A stretch of 64,000 nt of DNA from UBA10677 sp045532295 (GTDB lineage: Bacteria; Bacillota; Clostridia; Christensenellales; Pumilibacteraceae): contig JAZSFP010000016.1 in the NCBI GenBank assembly GCA_045532295.1, positions 1-64,000 on the forward strand, written 5' to 3'. Each line of letters opens with the position of its first letter. The first letter of the stretch is position 1. Of this stretch, positions 43,569-52,245 are shown one piece after another. Under the pieces are notes generated by a model. The model was not told the DNA's origin. It did no database searches and saw only the letters and a list, made by a program, of their open reading frames with translations. The position numbers and the translations under genes are program-made.

Positions 43569-43662
43569 ATATCCTCCTTTCTCGTACAGATTTTCGGTTT
43601 TTACCTTTATATTTAATTAGGATTACGGCTCACTTATTATTATTCGCTCGCCCTTTTCCTTT

Positions 43663-43692
43663 TATAAATATCACTATTATAAATATCACTAT
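43663..43692. repeat. Perfect 15-base tandem repeat, two copies
   Basis: TATAAATATCACTAT at 43663-43677 and again at 43678-43692, in the leader of the surface operon. It could be a regulator site or a slippage-prone tract; only the repeat itself is seen. Confidence 0.8.
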
Positions 43693-43883
43693 TTTTTCAC
43701 TGTTATTTTCTTTTGTGAAAAAAATAAATAAACAAAATTATATACGAGTATTATAACACACGAAAAGGTAAAATGCAAGCGAATTTATTGAATAAAGTGA
43801 AAAAAAATTATCTATATTGTAAATATAGAATTGCGAAATTCTTTCGCTAAAACTCTATTTTTATAAGCAAAAGTAACGAAAAA

Positions 43884-43920
43884 ACAAGAACGGTATAATT
43901 TTTTACCGTTCTTGCCGTTT
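43884..43920 (-). terminator. Terminator of the glmU-like/prs operon
   Basis: Minus strand CAAGAACGGTA...TACCGTTCTTG followed by TTTTTTCG: an eleven-base stem and T run after prs. Confidence 0.8.
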
Positions 43921-43945
43921 CGTTTATTTTGTTTTGCAGTAAAAA

Positions 43946-44905
43946 TTATTCGTAAAGACGAGACAAAGGAAGTTCCGCAAAAATACTCTCGATTGCTCTT
44001 GCAAAAATGGGAGCAACGCTAATTTCTTCGAACTTGTCGATATTCTTATCTTCGGGAAGGTCGATGGTATTGAGGTGATAAACCTTGCTAATTACGGAGT
44101 CTTGAAGTCTTTCGATTGCAGGACCACTCATAACTGCGTGAGTGCAACATACGATAACGGATTTTGCTCCACCTACTTCAACGAGCGCTCTTGCGCCTTG
44201 GGTAATCGTACCTGCGGTATCAATCATATCGTCCATCAAAAGACAGGTCTTACCTTTTACGTCGCCTACGATGTTCATAACTTCCATAACGTTAGCCTTG
44301 GGACGACGCTTGTCCACGATTGCAAGAGGAGTTTCAAGTTTGGTTGCGATAGAACGAGCGCGAGAAACCGAGCCTACGTCGGGGGATACTACGATAAGGT
44401 CTTCCTGCTTTGCGAAATCCATATCTTTAATGTAGTTACAAAGCACGCTTGCGCCAAGAAGGTTATCTACGGGAATATCGAAGAAACCTTGGATTTGGGG
44501 AGCGTGAAGGTCCATAGTAAGTACTCTATCTGCGCCTGCAGCGGTCAAAAGGTCTGCTACGAGTTTTGCAGTAATGGGATCACGAGCGCGAGCCTTTCTG
44601 TCTTGACGAGCATAACCAAAGTAAGGTATTACTGCAGTAATTCTTCCTGCAGACGCCCTACGCATTGCGTCAATCATAACCAAAAGTTCAACGAGGTTGT
44701 CGTTTACGGGGGTGGAAGTAGACTGAATCAAGAATACGTCGCATCCACGAACGGTTTCGTCGATCTGTACGCTGGTTTCGCCGTCACTGAACTTGCCTAC
44801 CTTGATTTTTCCAAGGTGCATCTTGAGTTCGTCTGCAATCTGTTGCGCAAGACGGGGCGAACCGTTACCTGCAAAAAGTTTGATTTTGTTACCGTGTGCT
44901 ATCAT
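43946..44905 (-). CDS. prs: Ribose-phosphate pyrophosphokinase
   Basis: 319 residues. Hallmarks of class I PRPP synthetase: GKFSDGETSVQIDETVRG, ARQDRKARARDPI, TMDLHAPQIQGFFDIPVD, and the PRPP loop LLMDDMIDTAGTI. It makes PRPP from ribose 5-phosphate and ATP for nucleotide, His and Trp synthesis. GGAGG precedes the ATG. It follows the GlmU-like gene by 41 bases, the same order as glmU-prs in Bacillus. Confidence 0.97.
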   Translation of the reverse strand: MIAHGNKIKLFAGNGSPRLAQQIADELKMHLGKIKVGKFSDGETSVQIDETVRGCDVFLIQSTSTPVNDNLVELLVMIDAMRRASAGRITAVIPYFGYARQDRKARARDPITAKLVADLLTAAGADRVLTMDLHAPQIQGFFDIPVDNLLGASVLCNYIKDMDFAKQEDLIVVSPDVGSVSRARSIATKLETPLAIVDKRRPKANVMEVMNIVGDVKGKTCLLMDDMIDTAGTITQGARALVEVGGAKSVIVCCTHAVMSGPAIERLQDSVISKVYHLNTIDLPEDKNIDKFEEISVAPIFARAIESIFAELPLSRLYE

Positions 44906-44946
44906 TTTTTTGCCTCCAAATAAAATGTTCGTTGTATTTTTGCCGA

Positions 44947-45951
44947 TCAGTTATCGGACTTGTTGCTTTGTTGATTTTGACGCGCTCTCGCTATCGCCGT
45001 GTGCTTGGGAGGTACGCTTTCGCTTATCGTCGACCCTGACGCTACGAACGAGCCTTCGCCTATTTTTACCGAAGGAAGAATTACGCAGTTTGCGCCTACT
45101 ACTACGCCTTTGCCCGTCTCAGCGTCCGTAATTACCGTTCCGCTACCCACTTTCGCGTTTGCTCCTACCTTGGAATTTTTCGCCGTTACGCGAGCCTCCA
45201 AAATCGCGCCCTCACCTATAATCGTATCGTTTGACAAAACGCAGTAAGCGTCTACCTTCGCGCCCTTGCCAACGAAAGTTTTCGTAAGGCGTGAACTCTC
45301 GATAACCGCGCCCTCGTCCACGATACAATCGCAAATAGCGTTATTATCGCCCAAAACCGCGCCTTTTTTAATCTTCGTTCTGCCCGTTATAATATTGCCG
45401 TAACCTATCGTAACGCCTTCGTCGATTGCCACGTCGCATCCGATAACAGTACTTGCAATTTCCTTAAAGTGAACGCCCTTTTCCATATGGAATTCGAGTA
45501 TTCTGTTTTTAAGGACGTCAGTAATGAGCCCTACTTGGCGGTAGTTAAACGCAGTTATAAAGTCCTCTTCGTCAAAGTAGAAGGTGTCGTTCGTGTACAG
45601 TTTGTCCGAACCAAGAACGTACGCGCAAGAAAGGACGTAGCCTCTGGTCATCTTCACTACCGTTCTTCCGCTGTTATGCGCCTCTTCTACTGCGGAAAGT
45701 ACCGTTTTGCGAGTAATAAGCGGCGTGTCAGAAAAAAGCACGACGATATAGTCGTACCCTTCTTTGACGAAAGGTCTTACGAGAAGGGGGATTTCAACTT
45801 CTGCTTGATAGTCGGTAACGCTTACCTCAGTATCGCCCAACGAAAGCCTTACCCAGTCAAGCATACTCTTGCCGAGGATTTCAACGCTTGCGCTCTCTCC
45901 CATCCGCTCGTACGCCGTTTTTAATATTAAACCGCAAAATTTCTTTCCCAT
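44947..45951 (-). CDS. GlmU-like protein with degenerate uridylyltransferase domain
   Basis: 334 residues against about 455 for normal GlmU. The N-terminal half keeps the outline (ILGKSMLDWV, VVLFSDTPLITRKTV) but the nucleotide-binding LAAGxGTRM is replaced by LILKTAYERMGES and the Q..LGTGHA region is lost. The C-terminal half is a left-handed beta-helix of hexapeptides (about 175-320; IGYGNIITGRTKIKKG, VGSGTVITDAETGKGVVVG) ending AIARARQNQ as in GlmU. GlmU normally makes UDP-GlcNAc; this copy probably cannot perform the uridylyl step and acetyl transfer is doubtful. Position before prs marks it as a glmU descendant. The ATG lies eight bases after the -10 box. Confidence 0.75.
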   Translation of the reverse strand: MGKKFCGLILKTAYERMGESASVEILGKSMLDWVRLSLGDTEVSVTDYQAEVEIPLLVRPFVKEGYDYIVVLFSDTPLITRKTVLSAVEEAHNSGRTVVKMTRGYVLSCAYVLGSDKLYTNDTFYFDEEDFITAFNYRQVGLITDVLKNRILEFHMEKGVHFKEIASTVIGCDVAIDEGVTIGYGNIITGRTKIKKGAVLGDNNAICDCIVDEGAVIESSRLTKTFVGKGAKVDAYCVLSNDTIIGEGAILEARVTAKNSKVGANAKVGSGTVITDAETGKGVVVGANCVILPSVKIGEGSFVASGSTISESVPPKHTAIARARQNQQSNKSDN

Positions 45952-45959
45952 ACTTTTCT

Positions 45960-45989
45960 ATTATAAACACATTTGACGAATTTTGTCAA
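45960..45989 (-). promoter_or_regulatory. Sigma-A promoter of the GlmU-like/prs operon
   Basis: Minus strand TTGACA (45984-45989), 18-base spacer, TATAAT (45960-45965), then eight bases to the ATG, so at most a base or two of leader is expected. Confidence 0.6.
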
Positions 45990-46013
45990 CCTTAATCGGA
46001 CAAAATTTTACTT

Positions 46014-46511
46014 TTATTTATCTTCGCTTTCCACTATCGAGTTTTTCTCTTTCTTTTTCCGTTCGCGTACGGCTCTAAAAAACGAACTGATTTGCTCCGC
46101 GCACTCTTCTTCTCTCACTCCACCAACTACTTCCGCTCTATGATTAAAGCGAGTATCGGTTGCAAGGTTCATAATGCTTCCGCAACAGCCGAAACGCTTA
46201 TCGAACGCGCCGAAAACCACCTTGTCCACTCTCGAATTTACGATTGCACCCGCGCACATTACGCAAGGCTCTAAGGTCACGTAAAGAGTACAGCCCGAAA
46301 GGTTACGCCGTCCTAACTTTTTACCCGCTCGGCGAAGTACTAAAATTTCAGCGTGAGCGGTAGGATCGTAATCTTTTTCCCTGCGATTTCCCGATCTTGC
46401 TATAACCTTACCTTCGCACACTACTAAAGCGCCAACGGGGATATCACCCATCTTTGACGCTTTGTCCGCAAGTTTAATGCACTGTCCTATGTACTTTTCG
46501 TCTTCGCTCAT
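46014..46511 (-). CDS. tadA: tRNA-specific adenosine deaminase
   Basis: 165 residues. Zinc deaminase motifs TAHAEILVLRRAG and LEPCVMCAGAIVNSRV; it converts A34 of tRNA-Arg(ACG) to inosine. A tRNA-Arg with ACG anticodon is present at 52908-52984 in this window, a natural substrate. The C-terminus is a short charged tail. It starts one base after the M14 peptidase gene, with AGAGGA as ribosome site, and is the last gene of the walJ-rlmH operon. Confidence 0.94.
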   Translation of the reverse strand: MSEDEKYIGQCIKLADKASKMGDIPVGALVVCEGKVIARSGNRREKDYDPTAHAEILVLRRAGKKLGRRNLSGCTLYVTLEPCVMCAGAIVNSRVDKVVFGAFDKRFGCCGSIMNLATDTRFNHRAEVVGGVREEECAEQISSFFRAVRERKKKEKNSIVESEDK

Positions 46512-46512
46512 T

Positions 46513-47355
46513 TTATCCTCTCTTTTCCCTTACCGCGTCAAGTAGCGTTACGGGTAGGTCGATATTCCTCTGTATTTGTTCGCGCGTTAGCGCCCAGTCT
46601 TGTAGCGGATGAGCAAAACTATCGCTTATAATTTCCACGGTAAAAGCAGGAATTCCCAGTTTAGATATGCACCAGTCCTTGTATCCGCCTGCGCTATTTG
46701 TCATCGAATTTTGCAATACGTATTGCAATTTTTCGTTCAATCTTATCGCTATTGCCCTATCTCTTTCTTGACGAAGTGGCGTTTGATGAAAGTACCAAAG
46801 TAGCATTTCACCTTTCGCGTGATAACTAACGGTCGCCTTGGGTTTTACTTTAAGCGTAAAGTCCACTATCGCTTTAACTTCACTCTCGCTACGAGGAGCG
46901 TTCCCAACGAAGTTTTGAGAGGACGGATAGAAAATATTACTCTCGCCCCTGCCCCAACGCGCGTCAAAATTGACGTTAAGGTCCACTCCGTTTATATTCG
47001 CTTTCCATAACGAAAAGTCAGTCGAGCCGTTGATTTTAATTAGTTCTTCCGCTTTTTTAGGAAAAGCGTACGCGCCCTTTTCAATTAGCGTTACGCCGTC
47101 GGGATTGAGCATAGGCACGAAGTATATTGCTCCCTCGAATTTTTGCTCTAAGGCGTATCTTGCCTGCATAAGAATAAGGGCGGAAGTTAAATTTTCTCGC
47201 GCGTGTATTGAACCTACGACTATCACGCCGTCACCCTCGCCTATCTTAATATACGGGATAAGATTTCCGCTTTCGCTCGAGCCTATCGTCCCTACGGTTG
47301 CGCCCGCTTTTACAAAGTAGTTAAGTTCCTCTAAAAGATACGAATAAGTGAACAT
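46513..47355 (-). CDS. M14-family zinc carboxypeptidase
   Basis: 280 residues. Zinc ligands in GSIHARENLTSA (HxxE) and the later histidine in TVSYHAKGEMLLWYFH; substrate-binding GVDLNVNFDARWGRG (the N-R type motif); catalytic glutamate in AFTVEIISD. No signal peptide is evident, so it may be cytosolic or use another route. Related enzymes trim peptidoglycan peptides (gamma-D-glutamyl-diaminopimelate type), a plausible role given walJ nearby. It lies 31 bases after rlmH. Confidence 0.85.
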   Translation of the reverse strand: MFTYSYLLEELNYFVKAGATVGTIGSSESGNLIPYIKIGEGDGVIVVGSIHARENLTSALILMQARYALEQKFEGAIYFVPMLNPDGVTLIEKGAYAFPKKAEELIKINGSTDFSLWKANINGVDLNVNFDARWGRGESNIFYPSSQNFVGNAPRSESEVKAIVDFTLKVKPKATVSYHAKGEMLLWYFHQTPLRQERDRAIAIRLNEKLQYVLQNSMTNSAGGYKDWCISKLGIPAFTVEIISDSFAHPLQDWALTREQIQRNIDLPVTLLDAVREKRG

Positions 47356-47386
47356 AACTCTTTGTATGCTTTAAACAATTCGCTCG

Positions 47387-47833
47387 TTACTTATGATACG
47401 GAGTGTTCTCCGATATGTTAAACGCACGATAAATTTGTTCGGTAAGCATTAGTCTCATAAGTTGGTGAGGAAAAGTTACTCTACCAAAACTGACGCTTAA
47501 ATTCGCCTCTTTTCGCACTCGCTCGTCAAAGCCTTCACTTCCGCCTATAACGAAAGTTACGTCGCTATTAGTTAAATACGCTTTGTCCATAGCGGAAGAA
47601 AGTTCGGGGCTTGAGAGTAGTTTTCCTCCGATATCGCAAACGATAACGAAACCTTTAAGTTTAGATAAAATTGCGTCGCTTTCCTTTTTAACTTCGTTTT
47701 CGCCGGCTACATCAGGCAGTTCAACGATATTGAACGAACAAAACCTCGATAATCGCTTTGCGTATTCCTCGATACCGTCGCGAAGATATTTTTCTTTGAT
47801 TTTGCCCACGCAAACGAGATTTACCTTTTTCAT
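47387..47833 (-). CDS. rlmH: 23S rRNA (pseudouridine1915-N3)-methyltransferase
   Basis: 148 residues from the ATG at 47833. SPOUT methyltransferase: VNLVCVGKIKEKYLRDGIEE, the SAM-binding FVIGGSEGFDERVRKEA and the C-terminal HQLMRLMLTEQIYRAFNI. It methylates pseudouridine 1915 in helix 69. The start overlaps the CPBP gene stop as ATGA (47830-47833) with GGGGA upstream; an in-frame ATG at 47845 is less likely. Placement downstream of walJ is known from other Bacillota. Confidence 0.95.
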   Translation of the reverse strand: MKKVNLVCVGKIKEKYLRDGIEEYAKRLSRFCSFNIVELPDVAGENEVKKESDAILSKLKGFVIVCDIGGKLLSSPELSSAMDKAYLTNSDVTFVIGGSEGFDERVRKEANLSVSFGRVTFPHQLMRLMLTEQIYRAFNISENTPYHK

Positions 47834-48846
47834 AATAATCCCCAAGTGAAAGTTGCGATAGTGGTAAGAACGGTCATAACTATTGCGCCGATATAGAACG
47901 CGCTATCAAGCGTAGTGGGTTTATAGAGCGTTTTATCGCAAAGCGGAGGCACGATTTCCTCGCCGTCAACCGCAGATATTTCTACTCCGTCGTTTGCGTT
48001 TTTCTTTTTAGCAAGGCGAATAATGAGAAGATATAGGGCAACGGCAAGCGCCACTACTCCAAGGAAAAGAAGAACGAGAATTTGGAAGTTTTCAACAAGC
48101 ATAAAGTCTATCCAGTTGAAAATTCCCCCAAGCGGTAAAGAATAGGTAGTCGCATAGTCTGAATAAACAGAAAGCGCGTTGTTTACGAAGTGAATAATCA
48201 TTGCGGGGAAAACCGATTTCGTCTTTAGAACGAGCGCAGTCATAAGCATACCAAAACAGAAGGTATAGAACACTTGCGTTATATTTTGGTGGAAAAGACC
48301 AAACGCTATACCTCCTAAAATAATCGTTTGAGTCTCGTTGAACGAACCACGCAGAGTAGTTAAAAATCCTCCGCGGTTGGTAAACTCTTCGCAAACTGCC
48401 GGTAACAGCGCAGTAATGAAAAGTTCAAGCAACAGTCTCCAAACGCTGAAAGTTTCAGGTAGAGGCGTACCACTTCCGCCAGAGTAACCAAAGGCCACTA
48501 AAATATTATACCAAACGAGCGATATGCCCGAACTAATCATTAGCGCAAGCACGCCGAAAGGAATACAAAGAAGTAGAATTTTCCAGTCTACTTTTCTAAA
48601 GTTAGAAAACTCAAGCACTCCTTTAAAAGTCTTTTTGAGCGTCAACTTATAGATTAAAAAGGGCGCAATAAGTAAAAAGCCTATTTGCATAACCGAACTG
48701 AAGATTAAATCCTCAATAAGTTCGTCGCCTATTCCCGTTATAAAATAAGCAGATATTCTCGAGATAAGCAATCCTGCCGCCGCTACGAAAAGCACGAGAC
48801 CCGTCGAGCGAAATTGTTTTTGTCTTTGAAGTAATAAGTTATCCAT
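47830..48846 (-). CDS. CPBP-family intramembrane metalloprotease
   Basis: 338 residues, about eight membrane helices. The CAAX/Abi (CPBP) motifs are present: EEFTNRGGFLTTLRG (EExxxR), FGLFHQNITQVFYTF (FxxxH) and HFVNNALSVY. These are intramembrane proteases with glutamate and histidine active sites; in bacteria they process peptides or bacteriocins or confer self-immunity. The target is unknown. A second, divergent copy is the next gene upstream (12 bases), suggesting a duplication inside the operon. Confidence 0.88.
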   Translation of the reverse strand: MDNLLLQRQKQFRSTGLVLFVAAAGLLISRISAYFITGIGDELIEDLIFSSVMQIGFLLIAPFLIYKLTLKKTFKGVLEFSNFRKVDWKILLLCIPFGVLALMISSGISLVWYNILVAFGYSGGSGTPLPETFSVWRLLLELFITALLPAVCEEFTNRGGFLTTLRGSFNETQTIILGGIAFGLFHQNITQVFYTFCFGMLMTALVLKTKSVFPAMIIHFVNNALSVYSDYATTYSLPLGGIFNWIDFMLVENFQILVLLFLGVVALAVALYLLIIRLAKKKNANDGVEISAVDGEEIVPPLCDKTLYKPTTLDSAFYIGAIVMTVLTTIATFTWGLL

Positions 48847-48858
48847 ATTTTCTCCTAT

Positions 48859-49863
48859 TTACACAAGAGGCAACATATTTACCAAGAACACTAACGCCCA
48901 AGTAAATATACAAAGCCCAAGTCCTATTGCAATCAATATTATATAGGTATTCTTGCCCATAATTGCCGAGGGGCGAACGCCCTCTTCCACTTCTTTTTCT
49001 TCCTCTATTTCCAACTTTTTTTCCTCAAAAAGTCGCATACGGTCGTGTTTTTTCGCAACAATCTTACCAACGAAGGAAATAACCGCTACGCCCAAAACGA
49101 ACAAAACTACGGTAGCAATAAGCGTTGCTACGGGGTCAAACGGCGCACTCTCTCCACCCTCCGCTACCGGTATAAAACTCGTTGCTATTGCAATTAAATT
49201 ATTTGCTGAGTGGAGCAAAATTGAAGGGATTATCGAACGGGTACAAATAGCAAGATATCCAGCGGTAAATCCGAGGAAAAACTGATAAACCGTTTGTTCA
49301 GGGTTCATATGCATAAGCGCAAAGCACAGCGAGGATATAATAAGAGCGGGGAGCGCGCCCATCTTTTTAGTAAGTCCACCCAAAAGCGCACCACGATAAA
49401 CCATTTCTTCGCAAACGGGCGCAAGTATTCCCGTCGCTATTACTCCAAGTACGATATGAAGAGGCGTAGTAAACTCAAGCGGAGCGAGAAAATTATAGCC
49501 GATGTTTTCAAGAAAAATCACGAACCAGTTTCCTAAAAGCACGAAACACACTACGCAAACTATCGCTAAAAGCGCGCTAAGTATATAGCCGTACCACTTT
49601 ATAGGGCGTATAGCGTACGGAAGGGCGAGTTTTTTCTTATTAACAGCAATAAGCACTGCCCCAAGGTTCGCAATTTGAAAAACGCACATAAGCAGTAGAT
49701 TTATCGTCATTTCACTCTCGCTATCAGGAGTGGGAATAAAAGATATGACGATCGAGCCAAGCACTTGGAGGAGCAATATAAAGATTATTGAAGTTAAATA
49801 CACTCCGGCGCCGTCGTGCGCAGATAGTGAACGAGCGTCCTCTTTTGCAAACAATAGTTTCAT
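48859..49863 (-). CDS. CPBP-family intramembrane metalloprotease
   Basis: 334 residues, about eight membrane helices. Motifs CEEMVYRGALLGGL, FALMHMNPEQTVYQFF and LLHSANNLIAIA match the CPBP protease core. A charged cytosolic stretch (EKKLEIEEEKEVEEG) sits before the last helix. It follows walJ by eight bases with AGGAG upstream. Paralogous to the next gene, but the two differ strongly outside the motifs. Confidence 0.88.
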   Translation of the reverse strand: MKLLFAKEDARSLSAHDGAGVYLTSIIFILLLQVLGSIVISFIPTPDSESEMTINLLLMCVFQIANLGAVLIAVNKKKLALPYAIRPIKWYGYILSALLAIVCVVCFVLLGNWFVIFLENIGYNFLAPLEFTTPLHIVLGVIATGILAPVCEEMVYRGALLGGLTKKMGALPALIISSLCFALMHMNPEQTVYQFFLGFTAGYLAICTRSIIPSILLHSANNLIAIATSFIPVAEGGESAPFDPVATLIATVVLFVLGVAVISFVGKIVAKKHDRMRLFEEKKLEIEEEKEVEEGVRPSAIMGKNTYIILIAIGLGLCIFTWALVFLVNMLPLV

Positions 49864-49871
49864 ATTCTCTC

Positions 49872-50648
49872 CTAAATGATTTCAAACAAACTGCTCATTT
49901 TATCGGGCGAGGCTACTTCCAAGAGAAAATCGTCGCCCTCTTTAAGACCTATTTCAACAAGTTTTTCTTTGGTCGTTTCAAAAGCAAGTTCAGGATAATT
50001 ATTCTCTTTTGATAAATGCGCTAAGACGAACTGACGAACGCCCGAGAGCGCGAGCGTTTTAACGCTATCGGCGCAAGCCCTATTAGACAGATGACCTTTA
50101 TCCGAAAGTATGCGGTTTTTAAGCATAAGCGGATAAACTTCGTTGTTCTTAACGAGCGTCTCGTCGTGGTTGCTCTCTAAAATTATAAGGTCGCTATCCA
50201 CTAAAACGGAAAGAATTTTGTCCGTCATTTTGCCTATATCGGTAGCAATCGTTACCTTTTTGCCCTCGCAAAGCAGGCAGTAGCCTACGCAAGGCACGTC
50301 GTGGCTGACCTTAAAGGGCGAAACGGTAATCGCGCCTATAAAAAAGTCGCCCGTCATTGATATTATCTTATCCACTCTCGACTTATTACAAACCCCTATC
50401 GCGCAATCGCTATGACAGTAAACCTTGGTGGACGGATGGCGACGGCAAAAAGTTTCTATTCCGCTCGTGTGGTCAGTGTGGCAATGAGTAACGAGCACCG
50501 TTATATCTTCCGCGCTCTCGCCTAAAACCCTCAGACTTTTCTCTACTCTCGTTGCCGGCAAGCCAAGGTCGATGAGGATTTTAGTGCCGTTTGCCGACAC
50601 AAATATGCAATTTCCGGTGCTTCCGCTACCAAGTACACAAACTTTCAT
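49872..50648 (-). CDS. walJ: MBL-fold hydrolase WalJ (YycJ)
   Basis: 258 residues. Metallo-beta-lactamase fold with LGSGSTGNCIFVSANGTKIL at the N-terminus, metal motif VTHCHTDHTSGI, ESNHDETL and LAHLSKENN. WalJ is linked to cell-wall and DNA-damage control and is usually encoded with the WalKR system, which is absent here. First gene of the operon walJ-CPBP-CPBP-rlmH-M14-tadA. The ATG sits seven bases after the -10 box, so little or no leader is expected. Confidence 0.88.
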   Translation of the reverse strand: MKVCVLGSGSTGNCIFVSANGTKILIDLGLPATRVEKSLRVLGESAEDITVLVTHCHTDHTSGIETFCRRHPSTKVYCHSDCAIGVCNKSRVDKIISMTGDFFIGAITVSPFKVSHDVPCVGYCLLCEGKKVTIATDIGKMTDKILSVLVDSDLIILESNHDETLVKNNEVYPLMLKNRILSDKGHLSNRACADSVKTLALSGVRQFVLAHLSKENNYPELAFETTKEKLVEIGLKEGDDFLLEVASPDKMSSLFEII

Positions 50649-50655
50649 ACCTTTT

Positions 50656-50684
50656 ATTATACATTAAATGAACAAAATAATCAA
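50656..50684 (-). promoter_or_regulatory. Sigma-A promoter of the walJ operon
   Basis: Minus strand TTGATT (50679-50684), 17-base spacer, TATAAT (50656-50661), then seven bases to the ATG. Confidence 0.6.
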
Positions 50685-50690
50685 ATCTTT

Positions 50691-50719
50691 TTGCCTTTTA
50701 ATTTATTTTATGTTAGAAT
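50691..50719 (+). promoter_or_regulatory. Sigma-A promoter of the fumarase genes
   Basis: TTGCCT (50691-50696), 17-base spacer, TAGAAT (50714-50719); back to back with the walJ promoter. Confidence 0.55.
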
Positions 50720-50763
50720 AATATATGTAAGTTTACTCCCCGTGAAGTTTATGTGAGGTTTTT

Positions 50764-51594
50764 ATGAAAGAATTTGGTTTTGAGTATATCGCGTCTTCGC
50801 TCGCCTCTCTTATCGACGAAACGCTCCGCTCCGTCGAAGAGGAAACGGTTAATCTTCTTCACTCTGCTCTTGAGCGTGAGGACAGCGAGCCTTGTAGGTG
50901 GGCGCTTGAGAGCATTATTGAAAACGCGGATATTACTAAAAGAGAAAACTGTTTCGCTTGCCAAGATTGTGGGCTTGCGTTAGTTTTCGTTTCACTTGGG
51001 CGTGATGCAAAACTGACTTGCTCGCTCGAAGACGCCATAAACGAGGGCGTTCGCCGAGGTTACCGCGACGCAAGAAAGTCGTGCGCGCATCCCCTCACTC
51101 GCTTAAACACGGGCGACAATACCCCTGCGATAATTTACACGGATATCGTCGAGGGCGAATATCTCGAAATTTCCTATCTTGCTAAAGGCGCAGGCAGTGA
51201 AAATATGAGTAAGGTTTATATGCTAACACCTTCTAAAGGCGAAAACGGAATTATAGATAGCGTCGTTGACTGCGTTAAAAGCGCAGGCGCAAACCCCTGT
51301 CCTCCCCTCGTTATAGGCGTAGGCGTTGGTGGGACTATGGATAAAGCCTCCGTTCTTTCAAAGCGCGCTCTACTTCGCAAGACGGGTAAGCCCAGCGAGG
51401 ACGAGACGGTCGCTCAATTAGAACGAAAAATTCTAACGAAAGTTAACGAAACGGGCGTGGGCGCGCAAGGCTTAGGAGGTAAAACCACCGCGCTTTCGGT
51501 GGCGGTAGAGACTTTCCCCACGCATATCGGTATGCTCCCCGTTGCCGTTACTATTCAGTGCCACTCCGTTCGCCACGGAAAGATTACGCTTTAA
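50764..51594 (+). CDS. Class I fumarate hydratase, alpha subunit
   Basis: 276 residues, the TtdA/FumA N-terminal domain form. Cysteines expected to hold the [4Fe-4S] cluster lie in FACQDCGLALVF, KSCAHPLTRLNTGDNTPA and GANPCPPLVIGVGVGG. With the next gene it forms an oxygen-sensitive two-subunit hydratase for fumarate/malate (or tartrate). GTGAGG precedes the ATG by five bases. The aconitase at 11.6-13.5 kb is the other cycle enzyme in this window. Confidence 0.92.
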   Translation: MKEFGFEYIASSLASLIDETLRSVEEETVNLLHSALEREDSEPCRWALESIIENADITKRENCFACQDCGLALVFVSLGRDAKLTCSLEDAINEGVRRGYRDARKSCAHPLTRLNTGDNTPAIIYTDIVEGEYLEISYLAKGAGSENMSKVYMLTPSKGENGIIDSVVDCVKSAGANPCPPLVIGVGVGGTMDKASVLSKRALLRKTGKPSEDETVAQLERKILTKVNETGVGAQGLGGKTTALSVAVETFPTHIGMLPVAVTIQCHSVRHGKITL

Positions 51595-51604
51595 GGAGAG
51601 GATT

Positions 51605-52123
51605 ATGAAAAGACTTACCCTTCCACTCTCTAAAGAAGAATTACTTTCGCTTAACGCAGGCGAAAGGGTTATGCTTTCGGGGGAAATTTATACCTTGCGC
51701 GACGCCGGACACAAGCGTCTCGTCGATAGCATAAACCTTGGCTCGCCCGACTGGGACTGCCGTGATAAAGCAATTTATTACTGCGGTCCAACGCCCACGA
51801 TTGAAGGCGAAGTGATAGGCAGTTGCGGTCCGACTACTTCGTCGAGAATGGACGATTACGCGCCCACGCTACTTGATAACGGGCTTAAAATTATGATAGG
51901 AAAGGGCAAAAGAAACGATACCGTTATTGAAAAAATGATACGAAACGGCGCAGTTTACCTTATTGCAGTTGGAGGCGCCGGCGCGCTTTATAAAGCGTGC
52001 GTTATCAAAAACGAAGAGGTGCTTTACGAAGACCTTGGGTGCGAGGCGCTCCACCGCCTCACCGTTAAAGATATGCCCCTTATGGTGGGCGTTGACGGGC
52101 GAGGAAATTCTATTTTGAAGTAG
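51605..52123 (+). CDS. Class I fumarate hydratase, beta subunit
   Basis: 172 residues. The FumA C-terminal/TtdB domain: GEIYTLRDAGHKRLVD, YYCGPTPTIEGEVIGSCGPTTSSRMD and VGGAGALYKACV. It completes the active site of the alpha subunit. The ATG at 51605 follows AAGGAGAGG and lies ten bases after the alpha stop; an earlier in-frame codon inside the alpha gene is rejected. Length is normal. Confidence 0.92.
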   Translation: MKRLTLPLSKEELLSLNAGERVMLSGEIYTLRDAGHKRLVDSINLGSPDWDCRDKAIYYCGPTPTIEGEVIGSCGPTTSSRMDDYAPTLLDNGLKIMIGKGKRNDTVIEKMIRNGAVYLIAVGGAGALYKACVIKNEEVLYEDLGCEALHRLTVKDMPLMVGVDGRGNSILK

Positions 52124-52245
52124 TTTTACAATTCTTTTACAATCTATTTACAACCATTTAAAAGTAATCAACAAAATCTTAATAAATCTTCGGTATAATA
52201 TGCTCGTAAAAACAAACGGGGCAAACCCAAAGGAGATTTATTAAA

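Larger units (their letters stand above)
43569..43945 (-). promoter_or_regulatory. Control region of the surface operon
   Basis: 377 gene-free bases. Minus-strand promoter TTGCAT (43773-43778), 17-base spacer, TATAAT (43750-43755), giving a leader of about 175 bases. The leader holds an inverted repeat, ATTTTTTCAC (43691-43700) with GTGAAAAAAAT (43715-43725), and beside it a perfect 15-base tandem repeat (43663-43692). Further left of the prs gene only its terminator and AT-rich sequence were seen. Confidence 0.55.

Noticed and set aside
44075..44923. 282-codon plus-strand frame opposite prs
   Set aside because: Antisense of a highly conserved gene; composition artefact.
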